Origin: Pontibacter silvestris
GTDB taxonomy: Bacteria; Bacteroidota; Bacteroidia; Cytophagales; Hymenobacteraceae
Length of the DNA: 64,000 bases
Direction of reading: 5' to 3'
Assembly: GCF_020907275.1 (NCBI RefSeq)
Contig: NZ_JAJJWI010000001.1
Coordinates: 238,151-302,150 of the forward strand
Shown: piece by piece, positions 18,176-26,686 of the stretch
Layout of the letters: the number at the start of each line of letters is the position of its first letter
Position numbering within the stretch: position 1 is the first letter of the stretch
Made by a program: the position numbers and the translations under genes
Notes under the pieces: generated by a model
Seen by the model: only the letters and a program-made list of their open reading frames with translations
What the model was told of the DNA's origin: nothing
The model's database searches: none

Positions 18176-18892
18176 ATGAAATTATTAAATCTTTCTCTTG
18201 CCTCGGTAGTGTCAGGCATGCTGTTTACTTCCTGTAACTTTGGTATAAATTGTGTTCAAGGCGAAGGAGATGTGGTAACCCGGAACCTGAATTTAGATAC
18301 TTTTACAGGAGTAAGTGTTAGTGGTAGCACAGAAGTGTACATTCAGCGGGGAAATGAACAGCGGGTTGAGCTGGAAGGGCAAGCTAATATTCTGGACCTG
18401 TTGGAGACTGAGATTGATAATGATGAGGTGTTTCAGGTAGGCTTTAATGGCTGTGTTAGTGACCATAAAACAGTTAAAGTATATATTACTATGCCGGAAC
18501 TGGAATATGCAGCAGTAAGCGGTTCCGGTTTAGTGGAACTGCAGGATAGCTTCAGAGCAGATGATTTTAAGGCTCGTGTGTCAGGCTCTGGTGAAATAGT
18601 GGCCCGGATAGCCGCTAACAACATATCAGCCCGTACCAGCGGTTCCGGTTCAATTTTGTTAGCAGGCATCACCAATGAGCTGGAGCTAGGCTTGTCTGGT
18701 TCCGGTAAAGTAAGAGCTTATGACTTACAGACTAATGCCGCAGAAGTAGATATTTCTGGGTCTGGCAGTGCCGAAGTAGCGGTTGAAGAAGACCTGGAAG
18801 TAGAAATAAGCGGTAGCGGTAAAGTTTATTATAAAGGTGAGCCTGATATAATTTCAGATGTGTCTGGCTCCGGTAAAGTTATTAAGAGTTAA
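18176..18892 (+). CDS. Head-GIN (DUF2807) domain lipoprotein
   Basis: 238 residues. A lipoprotein-type signal ends LFTSC (Cys at 20). The remainder is a DUF2807 putative auto-transporter adhesin (head GIN) domain: a right-handed beta-helix built of repeated SGSG turns (VSGSTEV, VSGSGLV, VSGSGEI, TSGSGSI, LSGSGKV, ISGSGSA, ISGSGKV, VSGSGKV) spaced about 20 residues. Surface-exposed or periplasmic; function not established. The next gene, a lipoprotein, starts 17 bases after the stop, so both form an operon ended by the terminator at 19486-19535. Confidence 0.9.
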   Translation: MKLLNLSLASVVSGMLFTSCNFGINCVQGEGDVVTRNLNLDTFTGVSVSGSTEVYIQRGNEQRVELEGQANILDLLETEIDNDEVFQVGFNGCVSDHKTVKVYITMPELEYAAVSGSGLVELQDSFRADDFKARVSGSGEIVARIAANNISARTSGSGSILLAGITNELELGLSGSGKVRAYDLQTNAAEVDISGSGSAEVAVEEDLEVEISGSGKVYYKGEPDIISDVSGSGKVIKS

Positions 18893-18909
18893 AATATATT
18901 TTTAAGTTA

Positions 18910-19491
18910 ATGACAAGAAGATTGCAAAATTACGTGATAGTGTTCATGCTTTTGATGTTCAGTGTGGCATGTAGTACCAAAAATGATATAGAGGCTTTCA
19001 AAGAAGCTGATTACTCTCTGGAAAGCCTGGATGAAGTACGCGTAAATGGTATTAATTTACTGGAAATAAAGAATAGCAAAGACTTTTCCTTTGGCGAGGC
19101 TGCAGCGCTTATTTCTGCTTTTTCAGATAATAAGCTGAACGCTACCTCTACTTTAGGCCTTAATGTAAGTTTAGATGAAAGCAGTAAAGACCGAACCATG
19201 ACGGTTACACAACTCAAGTGGCAACTGTTGCTGGATGATCAGCAAACATTAAGCGGATTGGTTAGTGAGCCGGTTGAACTGCATGATGGGCTTAATACTA
19301 TCACTGTAAAAACTCCTGTTACTTTCTCTGAAGAAAGCGGAGGAGCCAGTTTAAATAATCTGCTCAGGCTGGCAACTATGCTGAACAAAGAAGAGGGGCA
19401 GCGGCCAAAAGTCACTTTACAGATTAAGCCAACTATAGCTACCTCTGTTGGTCCTTTAGAAATACCCAGGTTCATCAATATTAAAGAATAA
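18910..19491 (+). CDS. Small lipoprotein, paralogue of 12453-13070
   Basis: 193 residues. Signal and lipobox SVACS (Cys at 21). The mature domain repeats the motif order of its paralogue: DIEAFKEADYSLE, VNGINL, TVTQLKWQLLLDDQQTLSG, LHDGLNTITVKTPV and TLQIKPT. A LEA type 2-like beta domain is plausible. It is the second gene of the operon with the head-GIN lipoprotein, which suggests that both act at the cell envelope. The stop codon lies inside the stem of the terminator. Function unknown. Confidence 0.85.
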   Translation: MTRRLQNYVIVFMLLMFSVACSTKNDIEAFKEADYSLESLDEVRVNGINLLEIKNSKDFSFGEAAALISAFSDNKLNATSTLGLNVSLDESSKDRTMTVTQLKWQLLLDDQQTLSGLVSEPVELHDGLNTITVKTPVTFSEESGGASLNNLLRLATMLNKEEGQRPKVTLQIKPTIATSVGPLEIPRFINIKE

Positions 19492-19535
19492 TAAAAAGAA
19501 AGCCAGATGCAAGTTTGGCTTTCTTTTTATTATTC
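19486..19535 (+). terminator. Long perfect terminator overlapping the lipoprotein stop
   Basis: A 20-base perfect inverted repeat with a 10-base loop; the CDS stop codon (19489-19491) sits in the left arm. The right arm contains a T5 run. Confidence 0.92.
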
Positions 19536-19641
19536 TTTTGTAAATTTAAAGCTGTGTCAGGGCTTAGGCTGCTAAGCTATAGCTAAAATGTAGAGACGTT
19601 ACTGATACAGCTTACTTATTTTAGTGTTTTATAAAGATAGA

Positions 19642-20544
19642 ATGAAAATAAGTTTTTCTTTTTTATTAATGCTGTTGCTGCCCTTGTTAAGCCTGGCACA
19701 AAAGCCTGTACTGGATAAGCAGCAAATATTAAAGGATATCAAAATACTTTCTGCCGATTCTATGGGAGGTAGGCTGAGCGGGAGCACTGGTAATAAAATG
19801 TCTCAGGATTATATTGTGCAGCGTTTTAAGCAGATTGGGCTCAAACCCTATAATGGTGATTATAAGCAACACTTCCGGCTTGAGTCTAAGAAAGTTGTTG
19901 TAGATCAGGCCACTAACCTGATAGGCTACATTGCTGGTAAAACAACTAAGGCCATTGTGATAACGGCCCACTACGACCATGTTGGGGAACGTGATGGCGA
20001 AACTTACAACGGAGCCGATGATAATGCTTCGGGAGTTGGAGCATTGTTAGCTGCTGCCTCTTACTTTAAAAGGCATAAGCCAGTACACACACTAATTTTT
20101 GTAGCCTTAGACGGGGAAGAACTTGGTCTGCGTGGAGCCGATGCTTTCCTGGAGAACCCTCCGGTTCCGCTTAAGAATATGCTGTTGAATGTTAATATGG
20201 ATATGCTGAGCATTAATGACAAAGGTGAACTCTATGCCAGTGGAGCGTATCATTATCCGCAGCTGAAACCTTACCTGGAGCAGGTGGCACCACGGGCAGA
20301 GGCAAAGCTGGTGCTGGGGCACGACCTGCCAGAGCAAGGGCACGACGACTGGACCTCCCAGTCGGACCATTACCAGTTTCATAAGCGAGATATTCCCTTT
20401 GTTTATTTTGGTGTAGAAGATCACCCACACTACCATAAGCCGACTGATGAGTTTGTACAAGTTAACCAAGCCTTTTATCCTGATGCAGCCTCACTAGTGA
20501 TTGACTTCCTGAAACTGGTGGATGTAAAGCAGGACAGCCTATAA
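19642..20544 (+). CDS. M28-family zinc aminopeptidase, secreted
   Basis: 300 residues from the ATG at 19642; an in-frame GTG 18 bases earlier would add six residues before the signal and is less likely. A signal peptide ends LLSLAQ near residue 20. M28 zinc ligands and catalytic acid are all visible: AHYDHVG (H110), NGADDNASG (D126), LDGEELG (E159/E160), NMDML (D187) and DHPHYHKPTDE near the end. The compact size fits single-domain M28 aminopeptidases exported to the periplasm or medium. It probably trims N-terminal residues of peptides. It converges on the PI-PLC gene with a shared terminator between. Confidence 0.92.
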   Translation: MKISFSFLLMLLLPLLSLAQKPVLDKQQILKDIKILSADSMGGRLSGSTGNKMSQDYIVQRFKQIGLKPYNGDYKQHFRLESKKVVVDQATNLIGYIAGKTTKAIVITAHYDHVGERDGETYNGADDNASGVGALLAAASYFKRHKPVHTLIFVALDGEELGLRGADAFLENPPVPLKNMLLNVNMDMLSINDKGELYASGAYHYPQLKPYLEQVAPRAEAKLVLGHDLPEQGHDDWTSQSDHYQFHKRDIPFVYFGVEDHPHYHKPTDEFVQVNQAFYPDAASLVIDFLKLVDVKQDSL

Positions 20545-20545
20545 T

Positions 20546-20610
20546 AAGTGAACGCTGATTTTATAAGCTTTAACCTAATTGTTAATGGCTTACAAAATCA
20601 GCGTTCACTT
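20546..20610. terminator. Bidirectional terminator between converging genes
   Basis: A 17-base perfect stem (AAGTGAACGCTGATTTT and complement), extended inward by TAAGC/GCTTA, with A and T runs on both sides, serving the M28 gene and the PI-PLC gene. Confidence 0.85.
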
Positions 20611-20645
20611 TTAAAAAATCTTAGGAGCTTATAGCAGGCGACAGA

Positions 20646-21782
20646 CTATTGAGCTGTGAATAATGGATTAACTCTGAAGTACTTTTTCCCACTAAAACTT
20701 ACTGAATAGTCGGACTTAAAATGTGTGCTGGGAGCATAATAGTCTGTGGTAATAATCTGGGCTCCTGACTGACAAGCTGCCTCAAACTTACTCATATCAT
20801 TGCTGCGGGCCTCCTTAGTATCTGCATCTGCCCGGGTTCTTATAAGGTAACCCTTCTTGACCAGCTGCTGAATCTTATTTTGATCTTTCACCGGGTCATT
20901 CAATATCAGAAAAGCAGCCTCGGGAGTGCCTGGTTCTGCATTTGCAAACAGTACACGCCCTTGTAAGGATGGGTGACCTTGTATATAAGTTTCTCTTTTC
21001 GCTCCAGCATCATCCAGAACAAAAATAAACTTGCCTTTTGCCTTTTCCAGGCTTGGCCAGTTGCCGTTCAGTACAGCGCCTTCCAGTGTTTTATAACTTC
21101 CTCTGACATCATCAGGAGTAATAAGATGTTCCTTTCCTAGGTTTTCGATAAGCGCTTTATCTAGCTGATCAAATACATTAGCAGTAAACTGTTCCGGTAC
21201 GGTAAAGCCTTGTCTGTTTATAACATTATCTTTCGCTTCTAAAGTGATAAATACAGGTGTATGGTCTTTGTTTGCTTCTGACCATGCCTTTAGTTCCTGC
21301 AGGCATTTTTCAAAGGTTAAGTTACTACTTCTAAAGTCAATATCTTGGATATGGAAAACCTTAAAGCCTGGCTTAGTCATAAGCCCTTCCGGGTCATAAG
21401 GAGGTACTTCTTTGTGACCTTTCTCCCATTCCAGTCCTTTCGGATGAGCATATTTACCTCCCTCTGCATCAGCGTAAACGTCTATTTCAAGGTTCCTTAG
21501 CCCTAATGATAACTGATTGGATAAGCTTATGTGGCTGTACTCTATGTGCCTGGCCAGGGTAGAGTCCGATTGCTTAAGCATTTCAAATAAAGGAGCATCA
21601 ATAGGTTGTTTGTAACTGTTGTGCGAGCCAATAACCTGGATCTGGTTTAGAGGTATGCTTTTGCTAATGGTTTCTTTTTTAACGCCTTTATGCTTTTGGG
21701 AGGATGTAATTTTCATTTGTGCTGTTGCATCAACAAAGAGGGTGGTGCAAAACATTACACTAAGAAGCAATCTGATTTTCAT
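20646..21782 (-). CDS. Ca2+-dependent phosphatidylinositol-specific phospholipase C-like protein
   Basis: 378 residues. A signal peptide ends DATAQ (about 22). The PLC-like TIM barrel begins IQVIGSHNSYKQPI with the catalytic-type His, followed by LSLGLRNLEIDVYAD (metal-binding acidic pair) and later FITLEAKD, the order seen in the Ca2+-dependent PI-PLC family. The pocket continues with KFIFVLDDAGAK and IIRTRADADT-like strands. It probably cleaves phosphoinositides or a similar phosphodiester outside the cell. It follows the acid phosphatase by 41 bases on the same strand, suggesting one transcript: the lipase releases a phosphorylated head group and the phosphatase removes phosphate. That pairing is inference. 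Confidence 0.88.
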   Translation of the reverse strand: MKIRLLLSVMFCTTLFVDATAQMKITSSQKHKGVKKETISKSIPLNQIQVIGSHNSYKQPIDAPLFEMLKQSDSTLARHIEYSHISLSNQLSLGLRNLEIDVYADAEGGKYAHPKGLEWEKGHKEVPPYDPEGLMTKPGFKVFHIQDIDFRSSNLTFEKCLQELKAWSEANKDHTPVFITLEAKDNVINRQGFTVPEQFTANVFDQLDKALIENLGKEHLITPDDVRGSYKTLEGAVLNGNWPSLEKAKGKFIFVLDDAGAKRETYIQGHPSLQGRVLFANAEPGTPEAAFLILNDPVKDQNKIQQLVKKGYLIRTRADADTKEARSNDMSKFEAACQSGAQIITTDYYAPSTHFKSDYSVSFSGKKYFRVNPLFTAQ

Positions 21783-21823
21783 AAGTAAAAGTTTTATCTG
21801 TAAGTACTGTATGTAGTAGCTGC

Positions 21824-22861
21824 TTAAACATCAGGAGTTGTTTTGTTTGCTTTACTGATCTGAACTTTCTTGAGCACCTTTCCTTTTCTATTGACAGCCT
21901 GCATCAGAACTGAATCACTTGATATAGAGAATGTCATAAAACCCTGAATGGGAGCAAAGAAATCATGTGGTCCGCGAGGCTTCAAGCTTTCATTTGCCTC
22001 AGAGCCTGCTCCTGAAATAAAGTGGTGGGTGTGCTTTTCTTTGGGATGATAATATTGCAAATGATGCTCATGCCCCGATAGGTACATATCAACTTTATAC
22101 TTTTCTAAAACAGGCTCAAGAGAATTACGCATAACTGGTTTATCAAGGGCTCTGTTCCCGGCAGTATACAGCGGGTGATGTCCTATGACTATTTTCCATT
22201 TCACAGTTGAACTGGTATCGGATAAAACCTGCTCCAGCCAACGCTTCTGAGTTGTGCTGTCCTGCTGCACCAGTTCCTGCCCATAGGAAGACTGGTAAGC
22301 GTTGCCATCAAAAGTATTTGTGTCCAGAAAAACAAATAAAGCCTCAGCGTCTTTGCCCACTTTTTTCTTAAAGGAGTAGTACCTGGCCGGCATGTTCCAG
22401 CGCTGGCTAATGTTGGTATAATCTACCTGAGCCTGGGCATTCCCATGATAATCATGGTTACCTAATACGGCATACCAACTGCGATGCAAAGGGTACTGAT
22501 AAAAAAGGTTTTCAAACGACAAATTCCACAAAGGGTCGTGTATACTGGCTACGCCATTGGGGTAAATATTGTCTCCCGTAGAAACTATAAAACTGGCATT
22601 AACACCTGTAACAGCTTTGGCTAACTGCGTAGCCATATTTCTCTGGTAATACTCTCCGCCACGCCCCCAATCACCGACTAAGGCAAACTCCAGTGCCCCA
22701 TCCACTGATTCCAGCCTCTTAATGTACCCACCTCTGTACCCTTTGGCATATTCCGCTTTATAATCTTTGGTCTGGGCCTCTGTGTTAGTAATTAGTAAGT
22801 ACAGGGTGGAAAATAGGAGCCAAAAGTGAGCCTTGTAAATCAGATGGTAGAAGAGGTGCAT
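21824..22861 (-). CDS. Tartrate-resistant (purple) acid phosphatase-like metallophosphoesterase
   Basis: 345 residues. The N-terminal hydrophobic stretch is a signal peptide (to about NTEAQ, residue 29). The metallophosphoesterase signature is complete: FALVGDWGRGG, STGDNIYPNGV, LGNHDYHGN, IGHHPLYTAG and SGHEHHLQYY. The order, spacing and WYAVLGNHDY resemble mammalian TRAP (ACP5), including SQRWNMPARYYS, so a dimetal purple acid phosphatase in the periplasm is likely. It is the first gene of the pair with PI-PLC. Confidence 0.92.
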   Translation of the reverse strand: MHLFYHLIYKAHFWLLFSTLYLLITNTEAQTKDYKAEYAKGYRGGYIKRLESVDGALEFALVGDWGRGGEYYQRNMATQLAKAVTGVNASFIVSTGDNIYPNGVASIHDPLWNLSFENLFYQYPLHRSWYAVLGNHDYHGNAQAQVDYTNISQRWNMPARYYSFKKKVGKDAEALFVFLDTNTFDGNAYQSSYGQELVQQDSTTQKRWLEQVLSDTSSTVKWKIVIGHHPLYTAGNRALDKPVMRNSLEPVLEKYKVDMYLSGHEHHLQYYHPKEKHTHHFISGAGSEANESLKPRGPHDFFAPIQGFMTFSISSDSVLMQAVNRKGKVLKKVQISKANKTTPDV

Positions 22862-23396
22862 AATTAGTACTAAATTAGTTAATTTAGAAGCTTTGCGACT
22901 GAAATAGAAGTGTTTACGAGCAAACCTGTATCGCCTGGTATGGGAAACCGTCCGGGCAAGTGGCCATTACCTCAACACTCGCAACAATGCATTGTGCAAA
23001 GCTGATGCTTTAGGCAGTGTAGCAAGATAAATATAAAACTTTCTTCATATTTTTTACAAACCTATAGATGGACTGTTAGGAGAACATGAAGCAAACGTTA
23101 AATTATCTTTATGTTACTACCAAGGCTAGAGTTAAGGTTTATAAATGCAGTTAACAGCAGAGGCAAGAAATCTAAGAGGGAGCAAGAAGAAACGCTTCAA
23201 CTTAACATATTTTATCCTTAGGCTGCAAAGAACCTGATTCGCTACAAGCTTCAAGAAAGAAGAAGGAAAGAATATTCTATTTTACAGACCATTACAAGAG
23301 CATTAACGTTTAATATCTGGTAAAAGCTATTTCTGTGGGCTTTCGTCTCCTGTTTCGTGAAAAATGTTGTAGTATTGTCTGCTTCTTTACTTGTGT
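22862..23396. other. 535-base divergent intergenic region
   Basis: Separates the minus-strand phosphatase from the plus-strand beta-barrel gene and so must hold both promoters. No gene or riboswitch that I recognise. A 22-codon frame with an AGGAG upstream (23086-23154) exists but has no other support. Confidence 0.4.
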
Positions 23397-24152
23397 ATGA
23401 ATAAGAATCTTTACTGCCTGGTCCTGTTTTTCTTATGTCTGATAACTCTTGCTGAGAAGGCAAAGGGACAGCCTTCTTTTATCAGAAAAAGCGGTATTAG
23501 TAAAACACCGGAAAAAGGATTAGTAATTGTAGCAGGTGGAGGTGTTTCTACTGCAGTAAGCGACTTTTGTAACTGGCGCTGTAGCAAGCCTGGCCGCTAC
23601 CTGGGTTTAGGAGCTCTTTATAAAATATCGCCATACGTAAGTGTAAGTGCAAGCCTGGATAATGTGAAGTTTGGAGCTAGAACTTATAGTATGTCATTCG
23701 AAACGGAAGCTGTAGCTGTTACGGGTACAGTAGATGTTAATCTTATTGACAGTTATGTTGGCTCAGGCGGGTACAGGTCTTTACGAAAGCGTTTTATAGT
23801 ACCCTATGTAAAGGCCGGAGTAGGTTTTATACATTACACGCCTACTTCTTACCCTGGGGAGGGAGAGCTTGATGAGTCACAAACCAAATATGATCCGGCC
23901 CGCAAATATCCCGCACTGGCGGCTGTTGTACCAGTTGGAGGTGGCTTACGCTTCCGTTTTTCAGACAAAATAAGTATTGCCGGAGAGCTTATTTATCACT
24001 TTACCTCTACTGATTATCTGGATAATACGGTTCAGGATATGAGGAACACAAGCATTATGCGTAACGATGGGTATGGAGTTGCTGCTGTTAAAGTACTCTA
24101 TACTCCAGTTGTAAAGAATCCGCTTTTTTCCGGGAAAAGACATGGCAGATAA
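23397..24152 (+). CDS. Outer-membrane beta-barrel protein
   Basis: 251 residues from the ATG at 23397; a TTG two codons earlier is less likely. A signal peptide ends KAKGQ near residue 24. The mature part alternates hydrophobic and polar residues in eight or so strands with glycine turns (VVAGGGVSTAVSDF, YLGLGALYKISPYVSVSASLDN, FIVPYVKAGVGFIHY, VPVGGGLRFRFSDKISIAGELIYHF), typical of OmpA/OmpW-like eight-stranded barrels. Two cysteines at CNWRC are unusual and could form a disulfide. It ends in basic residues rather than the usual terminal Phe. Function unknown. Confidence 0.8.
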   Translation: MNKNLYCLVLFFLCLITLAEKAKGQPSFIRKSGISKTPEKGLVIVAGGGVSTAVSDFCNWRCSKPGRYLGLGALYKISPYVSVSASLDNVKFGARTYSMSFETEAVAVTGTVDVNLIDSYVGSGGYRSLRKRFIVPYVKAGVGFIHYTPTSYPGEGELDESQTKYDPARKYPALAAVVPVGGGLRFRFSDKISIAGELIYHFTSTDYLDNTVQDMRNTSIMRNDGYGVAAVKVLYTPVVKNPLFSGKRHGR

Positions 24153-24227
24153 TAACCTGTATTATTTTTATTTAACTACTGCTTTCTAGTGTCGTAGAGG
24201 AAGTAGCTGTAACGGCTGTTAATTTCT

Positions 24228-25259
24228 ATGACTATGAAAAAAGCAAAAGACACAAACAAACTATGGTATTTAGCTGCCGGAGCCGGAGCATTGTTGGCTG
24301 CAAGAGCTATTAGCAGAAAGTTGAATGCCTACAATTTTAAAGGAAAGGTAGTGCTGATAACAGGCGGGTCCCGTGGACTTGGTTTGGTGATGGCCAGGCA
24401 GTTGGCAGAGGAGGGAGCGAGGCTGGTGCTATGTGCCCGGAATAATGAGGAACTTGAAAGAGCCCGCAAGGAACTGGCAGATAATGGTGCTGATGTGATG
24501 GTGCAAGTCTGTGATGTAACTGTAGAGCAGGAAGTAAACGCTATGGTTAAAAGCATACTGAATGAGTTTGGCCAGATAGATGTGTTGGTCAATAATGCAG
24601 GTGTTATACACGCAGGGCCCGTAACGGAAATGACGACCAAAGAATTTAAAGAGGCGAATGATATTTATTACTGGGCACCTGTTTATACTACCCTGGCCGT
24701 ATTGCCAGGGATGAAGGACAGAGGCGAAGGACGCATTTTAAATATTGCATCTATTGGGGGGAAAATTAGTGTGCCGCACCTGGTACCTTACAGTGCCAAC
24801 AAATTTGCTTTGGTAGGCTTGTCAGAAGGGTTGCGGGCTGAACTTAAAGAGTATAATATAACTGTTACTACCGCTAATCCAGGACTGATGCAAACAGGAA
24901 GCCCGCGGCAGGCGCTTGTAAAAGGGCATCATAAAGAAGAATATGCTTTGTTTAAACTGATGGGCTCCAACCCGCTCACATCAACCACTGCCGAGTCGTC
25001 AGCAAAAAGTATCTTAAATGCTTTGCGACATGGTGATGCAGAAGTAATAACGACGTTGCCTGCTAAACTGGGTGCTATGTTGCACAACTTGTCTCCTGAG
25101 CTTATGACCGAAATTTTAGGGCTGGTAAACATGGTGCTGCCAGGTGAGGGAGGCATTGGTAAAGACAGGGCAAAAGGCTATCAGAGCGAATCTCCGCTTT
25201 CGATGTCGCCGTTAACGAAGCGCACGCAAAAAGCTGCGAAGCAAAACAACGAGTTTTGA
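24228..25259 (+). CDS. Membrane-anchored short-chain dehydrogenase/reductase
   Basis: 343 residues; a second ATG two codons later is an alternative start. A hydrophobic N-terminal anchor (about 10-28) precedes a classical SDR: LITGGSRGLG cofactor loop at about 42-51, NNAG near 125, catalytic S and YSANK (Y-x-x-x-K) near 175-190, and PGLMQTG. R at SRG favours NADP(H). The C-terminal 80 residues extend beyond the SDR core. It probably reduces or oxidises a lipid-soluble carbonyl at the inner membrane. It is followed by the Nudix gene after 66 bases. Confidence 0.9.
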   Translation: MTMKKAKDTNKLWYLAAGAGALLAARAISRKLNAYNFKGKVVLITGGSRGLGLVMARQLAEEGARLVLCARNNEELERARKELADNGADVMVQVCDVTVEQEVNAMVKSILNEFGQIDVLVNNAGVIHAGPVTEMTTKEFKEANDIYYWAPVYTTLAVLPGMKDRGEGRILNIASIGGKISVPHLVPYSANKFALVGLSEGLRAELKEYNITVTTANPGLMQTGSPRQALVKGHHKEEYALFKLMGSNPLTSTTAESSAKSILNALRHGDAEVITTLPAKLGAMLHNLSPELMTEILGLVNMVLPGEGGIGKDRAKGYQSESPLSMSPLTKRTQKAAKQNNEF

Positions 25260-25325
25260 TATAAACAACTATCTATATTTTTTGTAAATTCAATGTCGCC
25301 TTAAAAACAGGTGACAGATTTAACT

Positions 25326-25841
25326 ATGGAAATTAAAAAGAGAGAGAAAGCCTACGATGGTTACTTTAAAATATACGAACTGACTGTAGAGCAGCAGGGT
25401 AATACCTTTACACGTGAACAGTTTGATAGGGGACATGCTGTTTCAGCTCTTGTATATGATACCGTGCAGGAGCAGTACATTCTGGCAAAACAGTTTCGTA
25501 TCGGGCCGGAAGCAGAAATGATAGAGATTGTAGCTGGCATGGTAGACGAAGGTGAACAACCCGAAGAAAGTATCAGAAGAGAGATTGAGGAGGAGATTGG
25601 TTATCATGTTGACAAGCTGGAGCATCTGCATACTTTTTACTCTTCGCCGGGTGGTAGTACAGAGCACGTAGAGCTTTATTATGCCGAAGTTTCAGAGCAG
25701 CGTTCGGAAGGTGGTGGGAATCCGCATGAAAACGAACAAATCGAGATTGTAAGGTTTTCGGCTGGTGAACTACAGCAGGAGGTGTTCCAGGATGCAAAAA
25801 CTATTATTGCCCAGCAGTGGGCGAGGTTACACAAGAAATGA
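25326..25841 (+). CDS. Nudix hydrolase, ADP-ribose pyrophosphatase type
   Basis: 171 residues from the ATG at 25326; the in-frame GTG at 25311 is an alternative. The Nudix box is complete: GMVDEGEQPEESIRREIEEEIGY at its core matches GX5EX7REUXEEXGU. Upstream, AKQFRIG and EIVAGMVDEG, and downstream, FYSSPGGSTEHV, are characteristic of the NUDT5/ADP-ribose pyrophosphatase group. It would hydrolyse ADP-ribose or similar nucleoside diphosphate derivatives in the cytoplasm. The operon ends in the terminator shared with the converging lipoprotein gene. Confidence 0.9.
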   Translation: MEIKKREKAYDGYFKIYELTVEQQGNTFTREQFDRGHAVSALVYDTVQEQYILAKQFRIGPEAEMIEIVAGMVDEGEQPEESIRREIEEEIGYHVDKLEHLHTFYSSPGGSTEHVELYYAEVSEQRSEGGGNPHENEQIEIVRFSAGELQQEVFQDAKTIIAQQWARLHKK

Positions 25842-25852
25842 CTCTGCGAATA

Positions 25853-25903
25853 ATCTAAAACAACAAAAGCTGGTAGCAAATGCCAGCTTTTGTTGTTTTA
25901 GAT
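25853..25903. terminator. Bidirectional terminator between Nudix and lipoprotein genes
   Basis: A 21-base perfect inverted repeat with a 9-base loop; A/T runs serve both directions. It ends one base before the stop codon of the converging gene. Confidence 0.92.
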
Positions 25904-26620
25904 TTAGTTGTCATCACTAACACCACTGGCTAAACTTCCGGCATCTGCTGCACTCTCCAATGTTAGATATTCTGCCTGAAGAGAGCGTATCTTCAGGTTA
26001 TCTCTGGTGCCAATCTGATCTTCTATCTGGCGACGGCGCTGGTTAAGCTTAGAGTAAATGTGGTCTACATAGTCCCAGTCGTTCTGAGACCAATTGCGGC
26101 GTTTGGTGCGTACCACTCCCATAAAAGTAAGATAGGCTTCGCGAATATTGTTTGGCGTAATGTTATCAATTTCATCATATTCGCCAAGTAATTGGTCCTG
26201 CCACTGAGTAGCCACATCAGAATCTAACGGTTGCTGTTGGCGCTGGTCTTGTCGCTCTTCCCACTCTTCATATCTGTTCTGAAGATTTCTGAACTCCTGC
26301 TTCGATTGGGCCGATAAGTTTTCAAAGTTTTGCTCTAACTCTGCATTTCGTTGCCGCAGTTTATCTTTTACTTCCGGCCACTCACTCCTAATGGCTGTGT
26401 CCCCTTTGGCAGCCTGTGTATTAAGCCATCCCCGGAATTCTTCCAATTTCTCTTCGGTTGTCTCACCAGTCTTAACAACGCGGGCAGTATCTTCTGAAGT
26501 GTCAGCATCTACTGTTATTTCATTGTTATCGCTTATTTCCCGGTTACCCTCACAACTAAGAAGAAGTAAGGCAAAGCAACTGGCAAATGTAAATTTTAGA
26601 GCTTTATTTAAAGTATCCAT
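25904..26620 (-). CDS. Lipoprotein with coiled-coil body
   Basis: 238 residues. A signal with lipobox LLLSC (Cys at 23). After an acidic, Asp/Thr-rich linker (about 30-50) comes a long charged helical region (EEKLEEFRGWLN, KLRQRNAELEQNFENLS, QNRYEEWEERQDQRQQQ), likely coiled coil. The C-terminal third contains RRNWSQNDWDYVDHIYSKLNQRRRQIED. I know no named family. It starts 66 bases after the GH3 gene on the same strand, so a periplasmic partner of the glycosidase is possible but unproven. Both share the unusual CEGN/CEGS start of the mature protein. Confidence 0.75.
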   Translation of the reverse strand: MDTLNKALKFTFASCFALLLLSCEGNREISDNNEITVDADTSEDTARVVKTGETTEEKLEEFRGWLNTQAAKGDTAIRSEWPEVKDKLRQRNAELEQNFENLSAQSKQEFRNLQNRYEEWEERQDQRQQQPLDSDVATQWQDQLLGEYDEIDNITPNNIREAYLTFMGVVRTKRRNWSQNDWDYVDHIYSKLNQRRRQIEDQIGTRDNLKIRSLQAEYLTLESAADAGSLASGVSDDN

Positions 26621-26686
26621 GTTGTTTATCTTAAAGTGGATTTGTTATCCTAGCCTTTCTTACGGAAAGCAATACCACAGGATACT

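Noticed and set aside
20107..20469. 120-codon minus-strand frame within the M28 peptidase gene
   Set aside because: The plus-strand peptidase is complete with all zinc ligands; the opposite frame has no recognisable protein character.
22920..23030. G+C-richer patch that looked like a riboswitch
   Set aside because: It lacks the conserved boxes of the cobalamin, TPP, SAM or FMN classes.
23086..23154. 22-codon frame with an AGGAG-like upstream sequence
   Set aside because: Too short to judge, no attenuator structure follows it, and Bacteroidota rarely depend on Shine-Dalgarno sequences.
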